Shown: in pieces, positions 13,793-19,123 of the stretch | Layout: the number at the start of each line of letters is the position of its first letter | How positions within the stretch are numbered: position 1 is the first letter of the stretch | DNA from: Firmicutes bacterium CAG:475 | Lineage (GTDB): Bacteria; Bacillota; Clostridia; Christensenellales; CAG-917 | NCBI GenBank assembly: GCA_000434435.1 | Contig: FR895495.1 | Span: forward strand, 1-19,123 | Direction: 5' to 3' | DNA length: 19,123 bases | Position numbers and translations under genes: made by a program | Notes under the pieces: generated by a model | Told to the model about the DNA's origin: nothing | The model's database searches: none | Seen by the model: only the letters and a program-made list of their open reading frames with translations

Positions 13793-13793
13793 C

Positions 13794-13809
13794 GTTTCAC
13801 GTCGAACAA
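13794..13809 (+). promoter_or_regulatory. parS site 5 (degenerate)
   Basis: CGTTTCACGTCGAACA matches the consensus at 13 of 16 positions. Confidence 0.5.
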
Positions 13810-13810
13810 A

Positions 13811-13835
13811 ATTTCCACATATAAACATATCCACA
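13811..13835 (+). promoter_or_regulatory. Pair of DnaA-box-like sites
   Basis: ATTTCCACA (13811-13819, 7 of 9) and ATATCCACA (13827-13835, 8 of 9) lie in the same orientation 16 bp apart, immediately after parS site 5. Confidence 0.4.
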
Positions 13836-13918
13836 TCCCTATTTGACGTCTGAAAAACAAGACGCTAGAAAATATTACTGTAAAACGGTTAACAAGTATA
13901 TCAATACGATTTTAAAAT

Positions 13919-13958
13919 AATACTCCGCACCCGATTTAATTTTCGAATACGGAGTATT
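13919..13958 (-). terminator. Terminator after the PAQR gene
   Basis: Arms AATACTCCG (13919-13927) and CGGAGTATT (13950-13958) form a 9-bp stem with a 22-nt loop, starting 2 bp after the stop codon on the minus strand and followed by ATTTTAAAA. Confidence 0.6.
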
Positions 13959-13960
13959 GT

Positions 13961-14659
13961 TTACGCGATAATTTGCATGTACGTTGCGACTAGAAACAGT
14001 ATCGGCCCGACAAGCACGAAAACATGGAACAAGCAATGCACGTAGCGTTTGTGCACTCCGAACACCGCCGCACCCAGCAAGCAAGACGCCAATCCTGCAA
14101 GATAGACGAAACTCGTCGCTTGCGATATTCCCTTTTGCGAGAAATAAGCCGTGAAGAATGCCGCAAACATCAATCCGCCGATGACGAAGGTGGACGCAAC
14201 GGACACCTTTCTGAATATATCGAATCTGTAAAGACAAAGGACGAAGATCACCGCTGCGATTGCAAACGACACTCCGAAGGCAACGTAACCGTATATGCTT
14301 CCGTACATAAGGCAAGTTGCCGTGGCGCAAGCTATCACGTTCAGGTTGACGGCGGGGAAATCAAGCGTTCTCCACGTCAGTTTCTTTTTCATGTCCGATA
14401 CGCCGTGGTATGTTGCCGATACACTGAACTCTATCGCGATGAGCGCGCACGAAAGTACCGCCGTTGCGTATGCCGCGGGCGTTGTCGCTTTCAAAAGCAT
14501 AAAAATCATAAATACGAGGGCTACGACCGCTCCGAGAGCGTGTGAAATCGAATTGAACAACTCTTCTTTCGGAGTGTAATAAACAAGCCCGTTGTTCTTG
14601 TAGATTTGTTTGAGTTCGTCGGTGTTCGACGGAGTTTTCAAAGCTTCTTTTATATTCAT
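13961..14659 (-). CDS. PAQR / hemolysin III family membrane protein
   Basis: This is a 232-aa multi-pass membrane protein with about seven hydrophobic segments, matching the bacterial YqfA/hemolysin III branch of the PAQR superfamily. The family's zinc-site residues are visible: SATYHG (His85) after the second helix, Asp100 in RTLDFPA, and the C-terminal HCLFH pair (His208 and His212). The N-terminal EELFNSISHALGA fits the family signature. The cellular role of bacterial members is not settled; hydrolase and membrane-homeostasis roles have been proposed, and the haemolysin name is historical. The ATG at 14659 has no Shine-Dalgarno and lies 7 nt from a -10 box. It is a single-gene unit with its own terminator. 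Confidence 0.85.
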   Translation of the reverse strand: MNIKEALKTPSNTDELKQIYKNNGLVYYTPKEELFNSISHALGAVVALVFMIFMLLKATTPAAYATAVLSCALIAIEFSVSATYHGVSDMKKKLTWRTLDFPAVNLNVIACATATCLMYGSIYGYVAFGVSFAIAAVIFVLCLYRFDIFRKVSVASTFVIGGLMFAAFFTAYFSQKGISQATSFVYLAGLASCLLGAAVFGVHKRYVHCLFHVFVLVGPILFLVATYMQIIA

Positions 14660-14695
14660 ATTTGATATAGTAAAGGAAAAATATTTTTAGGGCAA
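14660..14695 (-). promoter_or_regulatory. PAQR gene promoter, leaderless configuration
   Basis: On the minus strand there is TTGCCC (14695-14690), 17 bp, TACTAT (14672-14667) and then seven bases to the ATG. The -35 box is weak (4 of 6), but the -10 placement repeats that of psuK, dnaA, recF and parA. Confidence 0.55.
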
Positions 14696-14976
14696 GCGAT
14701 AATTTCGGTCGAATGATAACGAATTTTTGAAAACGTGTCGGGAAATTCGTTTTTCAATCGCTTGTTTACGTGTGGTTGCGCCGTTTTTATAAATTATGTT
14801 TTGATATCGCGATTTGATGAGTGTTGCGTTTTTACCAAAACGTGTTTTTCAATCGGTACCCTGACGCTATGTTGTCAAACGCCCGAAAATCGCGCAAAGA
14901 GAAGAGGTTTGGGAATTTTCATTACACAACACTCAAAACGCGTGCACGCCGCCCTTTATCGCCTCAGAAAAGAAAT
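14696..14976. other. Intergenic DNA upstream of gyrB
   Basis: This belongs to the 426-bp gap between the PAQR gene and gyrB. Short open frames exist on the plus strand but lack ribosome-binding sites and show no protein-like composition. Two short TTTTTCAATCG copies were noticed. Apart from the two flanking promoters, no supported element is visible. Confidence 0.5.
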
Positions 14977-14989
14977 TTGACAAAAACTC

Positions 14990-15018
14990 TTGATATTTTG
15001 ATTATACATTGTTATAAT
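14990..15018 (+). promoter_or_regulatory. gyrBA promoter
   Basis: TTGATA (14990-14995), 17 bp and a perfect TATAAT (15013-15018) predict a leader of about 60 nt. AGGAGG lies just before the gyrB ATG. Confidence 0.8.
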
Positions 15019-15085
15019 ATTTTTACTTATTATTATTGAAATAATAATATATTACTACTAAAATATATTTTATTTAGGAGGAAAA

Positions 15086-16996
15086 ATGGCAGAAGAAGTC
15101 AGACACAGTTATGACGCCGGCGACATTCAGGTTCTGGAAGGGCTAGATCCCGTCAGAAAACGCCCCGGCATGTATATCGGTTCGACGGACGTGAGAGGTT
15201 TGCATCACCTTGTCACCGAAGTCGTTGACAACTCCATCGATGAAGCGCTTGCCGGCTACTGCACGCACATCGTTGTGGAAATCCTCAAAGACGGCGCGAT
15301 TCGCGTCACCGACAACGGCAGAGGTATCCCCACCGGCATTATCGAAAAGGAAGGCAAATCGGCGGTTGAAGTCGTTTTGACAAAGCTCCATGCCGGCGGC
15401 AAATTCGGCAGCGGCGGCTACAAAATATCGGGCGGTTTGCACGGCGTGGGCGTATCCTGTGTCAACGCTTTGAGTGAATGGTTGGTTGCCGAAGTCAGAC
15501 AAAACGGCAAACTTTATCGCATACGCTTCAATCGCGGTATTGCCGAAAGACCTTTGGCGGTCGTTGGCGAGGCAAGCGACACCGGCACGACGGTTACGTT
15601 TTATCCCGATGCGGAGATTTTCGAAACGCTTGAATTTAATTACGACACGATGAAAACTCGTCTTCGCGAACTTGCTTACCTCAACAAAGGTTTGACAATC
15701 GAGCTTGCAGACCAACGCGTCGAGCCCGAACGCAGAGAGGTGTTCCGCTACGACGGCGGTATCGTGTCTTTCGTCGAAGAGATGAACAAGACCAAGGAAA
15801 CCATTTTCCCCGAGGTTATTTACTTTGACGAGAAATACGTTGACAGTGAAATCGAAGTGGCAATGCAATACAACGACAGCTACTCCGACACGATTCTGGC
15901 GTTTGCAAACAATATCAACACCGAAGAGGGCGGCACGCATCTTGACGGCTTCAAAGCCTCTTTGACGAAGATAATCAACGATTACGGCTCCAAGGCGGGC
16001 ATCCTCAAAGGAAGCGAGAAATTGAGCGGTGAGGACGTCAGAGAAGGTCTTACGGCAGTCATCTCCGTCAAGCTCGCAGAGCCTCAATTCGAGGGACAAA
16101 CAAAAACTAAACTCGGCAACAGCAGTATGCGCCAGGCGGTGGCAAAGGGTGTTGCGGAAGGTTTCGGCACGTATCTGGAAGAGCATCCCAGAGAAGCGAA
16201 GGAGCTTGTGCTTAAAACCATCACGGCGCAAAGAGCGAGAGAAGCCGCACGTATGGCAAGAGAGAGCGCAAGAAGAAAGAGCGCGCTTGAAAGCACCACG
16301 CTCCCCGGCAAACTTGCGGACTGCACCGACAAAGATCCCAAAAACTGCGAAATCTATCTCGTCGAGGGCGATTCGGCAGGCGGCAGCGCAAAGCAAGGCA
16401 GAGACAGGCGTTTCCAAGCCATTCTTCCTTTGAGAGGCAAGATCCTCAACGTTGAAAAAGCAGCGCTCCACAGAGTGCTGGAAAACGAAGAAATCAAGGC
16501 GATGATCACCGCTTTCGGATGCGGAATCAACGCCGAATACGACGAATCAAAGCTCCGCTACAATCGTATCATTTGCATGACCGATGCCGATGTGGACGGC
16601 AGCCACATTCGTATTTTGATGCTTACGTTCCTGTTTAGATTTATGCGTCCGCTCATTGAAAACGGCCACGTATTTATCGCTCTTCCTCCTCTTTACAAGA
16701 TTGCAAAGGGCAAACAAGAGCAATATTTCTACGACGACGAGAGTTTGGAAGCATACTACAACGAGTTCGGCAGAAAGAGCGGTGAACTTCAACGCTACAA
16801 AGGTCTTGGCGAGATGAACCCCGAACAACTTTGGGAAACCACCATGGATCCTCAAAAACGCACGCTCTTGAAGGTTACGATGGAAGACGCGATCGAAGCG
16901 GACAAGCTCTTCTCCATCCTCATGGGCGAGCAACCCGAACTTCGTCGCGAATTTATCGAGCAAAACGCAAAACTCGTGACCGATCTCGACGTATAA
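15086..16996 (+). CDS. gyrB: DNA gyrase subunit B
   Basis: GyrB is the ATPase and TOPRIM subunit of the type IIA topoisomerase that introduces negative supercoils. The 636-aa length is typical of Gram-positive GyrB without the insertion found in E. coli. The ATPase domain shows EVVDNSIDEALAG (45-57), TDNGRGIP and GGLHGVGVSCVNALS. The TOPRIM domain shows EGDSAGG (427-433) and DADVDGSHI (500-508), the Mg2+-binding residues. The tail contains QRYKGLGEMNPEQLWETTM, a gyrase/topoisomerase IV signature. The ATG at 15086 follows AGGAGG. gyrA begins 10 nt after the stop, so the pair is an operon. ParE is the alternative, but the GyrA box in the partner supports gyrase. Confidence 0.97.
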   Translation: MAEEVRHSYDAGDIQVLEGLDPVRKRPGMYIGSTDVRGLHHLVTEVVDNSIDEALAGYCTHIVVEILKDGAIRVTDNGRGIPTGIIEKEGKSAVEVVLTKLHAGGKFGSGGYKISGGLHGVGVSCVNALSEWLVAEVRQNGKLYRIRFNRGIAERPLAVVGEASDTGTTVTFYPDAEIFETLEFNYDTMKTRLRELAYLNKGLTIELADQRVEPERREVFRYDGGIVSFVEEMNKTKETIFPEVIYFDEKYVDSEIEVAMQYNDSYSDTILAFANNINTEEGGTHLDGFKASLTKIINDYGSKAGILKGSEKLSGEDVREGLTAVISVKLAEPQFEGQTKTKLGNSSMRQAVAKGVAEGFGTYLEEHPREAKELVLKTITAQRAREAARMARESARRKSALESTTLPGKLADCTDKDPKNCEIYLVEGDSAGGSAKQGRDRRFQAILPLRGKILNVEKAALHRVLENEEIKAMITAFGCGINAEYDESKLRYNRIICMTDADVDGSHIRILMLTFLFRFMRPLIENGHVFIALPPLYKIAKGKQEQYFYDDESLEAYYNEFGRKSGELQRYKGLGEMNPEQLWETTMDPQKRTLLKVTMEDAIEADKLFSILMGEQPELRREFIEQNAKLVTDLDV

Positions 16997-17006
16997 GGAG
17001 GCAGTT

Positions 17007-19123
17007 ATGGCGAACATAAGAGACGACAAAAACAACGAATATATTCAACATATAGCCAACTCCACCGTCAAAGACGTGGAAATCAACGGCGAGCTTAAAA
17101 AGTCCTTTATCGCATATGCGATGGCGGTCAACGTGTCCCGTGCAATCCCCGACGTAAGAGACGGTTTGAAGCCCGTTCACAGACGTATTCTTTACGCAAT
17201 GAGCGAGCTCGGATTGACTCCCGACAAGCCCTATCGTAAGTGCGCTATGGTCGTCGGTGAAGTGCTTGGTAAATACCATCCCCACGGCGACAGCTCCGTT
17301 TACGACGCAATGGTGCGTCTTGCGCAAGACTTTTCAATCCGTTGCCCGCTTATCGACGGACACGGCAACTTCGGTTCTATCGACGGCGATCCGGCGGCGG
17401 CATATCGTTATACCGAAGCACGTCTTTCCAAAATCGCGCTTGAAATGATCCGCGATATCGACAAAAAGACGGTTGATTTCTATCCCAACTTCGACGACAC
17501 GCGCGAACAACCCGTCGTGCTGCCTTCAAGATTCCCCAACTTGCTCGTAAACGGCTCGGACGGTATCGCGGTCGGTATGGCAACGTCCATTCCCCCTCAC
17601 AATCTCGGAGAGGTTATAGACGCTTCCGTCGCGCTCTTGCAAAATCCCGACGCAACCGTTGACGATCTTATGGAATATATCCCCGCTCCCGACTTCCCGA
17701 CGGGCGCGTTGGTGCTTGGCAGACATTCCATCAAACAAGCGTATCGCACCGGCAGAGGCGCATGCGTGCTTCGCGCAAAGGCGGAAATCGAAGAGATGGC
17801 AAACGGCAAGAGCCGTATCGTCGTCACCGAGATACCTTATCAGGTCAACAAGGCGAAACTTATCGAAAATATCGCAGACCAAGTCAAAGACAAACGTCTC
17901 GAAGGCATCAGCGATTTGAGAGAAGAAACGGACAGACACGGCATGCGTATCGTCATCGAACTCAAAAAGGACGTCAACGCACAAGTGCTTCTCAACCAAC
18001 TCTACAAGCAAACGCAAATGCAAACCACGTTCAGCATGATTATGCTCGCTCTCGTGGACGGTGTGCCTCGCGTGCTCAATCTCAAAGAGATTTTGGAGTG
18101 CTATATCGCTCACCAAAAAGACGTTATCGTGCGCAGAACTCGTTTTGACCTCGAAAAAGCGCAAGAAAGACAACATATTTTGCTCGGTTTGCACATCGCT
18201 CTTGAAAACATCGACGCTATCGTCGAGCTTTTGAAGAAGTCCCGCGACAGACAAGACGCTATCGCAAAACTCATCGAAAACTACGGGCTCAGCGACAAGC
18301 AGGCGGCGGCAATCCTCGATATGCGTTTGCAACGCTTGACGGGACTCGAAGTTGAAAAAATCAACGCGGAACTAGAAGACCTCGACAAGCAAATCGCCTA
18401 CTTCAACATGGTGCTTTCAAGCGACGAGGAAGTCAAGAACATCATCATCAAGGAAATGACCGACATCAAGGCGCAATACAACACGCCCAGAATGAGCGAA
18501 CTCACCTACGATTACGGCGATATCGACATCGAAGACCTTATCGAAAAAGAGGACGTGGTTATCTCCATGACGCACGGCGGATACATCAAACGCATGCCGG
18601 TTGCCGAATACAAAGCGCAACACAGAGGCGGCATGGGTATCACCGCTCACAAGGCAAAGGACGAGGACTTCGTCGAAAGAATCTTCACGTCCAACACGCA
18701 CGAGAGAATAATGTTCTTTACCAACAGAGGCAAGGTGTTCACGCTCAAAGCCTACGAGATTCCCGAAGCGACACGCAACGCGCGCGGCAGAGCGGCGGTC
18801 AACCTCTTGCAACTCGAACAAGGCGAAAAGATACAAGCGTTCTTGCAAATGCCCGAAGATAAAGAAGGCAAGTTCCTCATGCTCGCAACGAAGAAAGGCC
18901 TTATCAAAAAGACTCCTCTCGAAGAATACGATTCCATCAAGCGCAACGGCAAGATAGCAATCAAGTTCAACGATGACGACGAGCTTATCGGAGCGGTCAT
19001 CACCACCGGCAACGACGAACTTTTGGTTGCGTCCAGCCAAGGCATGAGCATCCACTTCAACGAGCAAGACGTACGTCCCGTGGGCAGAACGGCAATGGGC
19101 GTCAAGGCAATGAACATTTCGGG
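17007..19123 (+). CDS. gyrA: DNA gyrase subunit A (cut by window end)
   Basis: GyrA is the breakage-reunion and DNA-wrapping subunit. The frame stays open from the ATG at 17007 (AAGGAGG upstream, overlapping the gyrB stop) to the window edge: 705 codons of an expected 800 or so. The catalytic Tyr is residue 135, in AAYRYTEARL. The quinolone-resistance region GKYHPHGDSSVYDAM has Ser96 and Asp100, equivalent to the sensitive E. coli Ser83 and Asp87. The C-terminal pinwheel begins near GGYIKR, with QHRGGMG (538-544) in the place of the GyrA box QRRGGKG, which marks it as gyrase rather than ParC. The variant bases of the box could alter wrapping strength. Confidence 0.97.
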   Translation, partial: MANIRDDKNNEYIQHIANSTVKDVEINGELKKSFIAYAMAVNVSRAIPDVRDGLKPVHRRILYAMSELGLTPDKPYRKCAMVVGEVLGKYHPHGDSSVYDAMVRLAQDFSIRCPLIDGHGNFGSIDGDPAAAYRYTEARLSKIALEMIRDIDKKTVDFYPNFDDTREQPVVLPSRFPNLLVNGSDGIAVGMATSIPPHNLGEVIDASVALLQNPDATVDDLMEYIPAPDFPTGALVLGRHSIKQAYRTGRGACVLRAKAEIEEMANGKSRIVVTEIPYQVNKAKLIENIADQVKDKRLEGISDLREETDRHGMRIVIELKKDVNAQVLLNQLYKQTQMQTTFSMIMLALVDGVPRVLNLKEILECYIAHQKDVIVRRTRFDLEKAQERQHILLGLHIALENIDAIVELLKKSRDRQDAIAKLIENYGLSDKQAAAILDMRLQRLTGLEVEKINAELEDLDKQIAYFNMVLSSDEEVKNIIIKEMTDIKAQYNTPRMSELTYDYGDIDIEDLIEKEDVVISMTHGGYIKRMPVAEYKAQHRGGMGITAHKAKDEDFVERIFTSNTHERIMFFTNRGKVFTLKAYEIPEATRNARGRAAVNLLQLEQGEKIQAFLQMPEDKEGKFLMLATKKGLIKKTPLEEYDSIKRNGKIAIKFNDDDELIGAVITTGNDELLVASSQGMSIHFNEQDVRPVGRTAMGVKAMNIS

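Larger units (their letters stand above)
11432..13918. other. Probable oriC and parS centromere region (gene-free)
   Basis: About 2.5 kb of AT-rich DNA holds no open reading frame with a ribosome-binding site and recognisable protein. It contains a cluster of parS-like sites (12350-13809), a perfect DnaA box and variants (11685-11744, 13811-13835), direct repeats near 11.5-11.75 kb, a G-rich hexamer array (12485-12520) and palindromes. To the left, dnaA, parAB and rsmG run leftward; to the right, gyrBA runs rightward, as expected for genes leaving an origin. The origin assignment is inference from these signals, since a dense DnaA-box cluster is not evident. Confidence 0.6.

Noticed and set aside
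11432..13918. CRISPR array or tRNA genes in the gene-free region
   Set aside because: The repeats lack regular spacing with unique spacers, and no tRNA-like T-arm sequence was found on either strand.
14735..15039. Two overlapping plus-strand frames upstream of gyrB
   Set aside because: Both lack ribosome-binding sites, overlap each other, and one runs through the gyrB promoter.

Overview
The window looks like the replication-origin neighbourhood of a bacterial chromosome, most likely from a Bacillota (Clostridia-like) lineage. The supporting genes are dnaA, recF, rsmG-parA-parB and gyrB-gyrA. The GyrB is short (636 aa) and lacks the large insertion of proteobacterial GyrB, and the cluster of parS sites matches the Bacillus-type consensus. 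The species cannot be read from the sequence. Genes have moderate GC content, while the intergenic DNA is very AT-rich.

Layout. Positions 111-2049 (minus) hold psuK-psuG, a pseudouridine catabolic operon. dnaA (minus, 2250-3620) and recF (plus, 3728-4813) diverge from a 107-bp promoter region; dnaN, often found between them, is not in the window. Positions 4924-6647 (minus) hold an ECF sigma factor whose stop overlaps the start of a single-pass membrane protein, probably its anti-sigma factor. Facing away from this operon is a lipoprotein gene (6907-7869, plus). Its mature part is clearly paralogous to the extracytoplasmic domain of the membrane protein. The parA-parB operon (8000-9658) and rsmG (9771-10460) are on the minus strand, and an MTA/SAH nucleosidase gene (10625-11350) is on the plus strand.

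Positions 11432-13918 contain no convincing gene. This stretch carries five or six parS-like sites, three copies of a 14-bp palindrome, DnaA-box-like sites in a tandem repeat, and a telomere-like G-rich hexamer array. I read it as the oriC/centromere region. It is followed by a PAQR/hemolysin III membrane protein (13961-14659, minus) and the gyrB-gyrA operon (15086 to the window end, plus; gyrA is cut by the window edge).

How the parts work together. DnaA, the inferred oriC, ParAB and parS, RecF and gyrase form the initiation, segregation and supercoiling core. The sigma/anti-sigma/lipoprotein trio is a separate cell-envelope signalling module lodged inside it. The two promoter regions of that module share a bipartite motif (CCAACAA, 20-21 bp, ATATA) not seen upstream of the other genes, which suggests autoregulation and control of the lipoprotein by the sigma factor.

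A second theme is that psuK, dnaA, recF, parA and the PAQR gene each have a sigma-A-type promoter whose -10 box ends only 6-8 nt before the ATG, with no Shine-Dalgarno sequence. These transcripts should be leaderless. Genes inside operons, and rsmG, mtnN, the lipoprotein gene and gyrB, have clear Shine-Dalgarno sequences.
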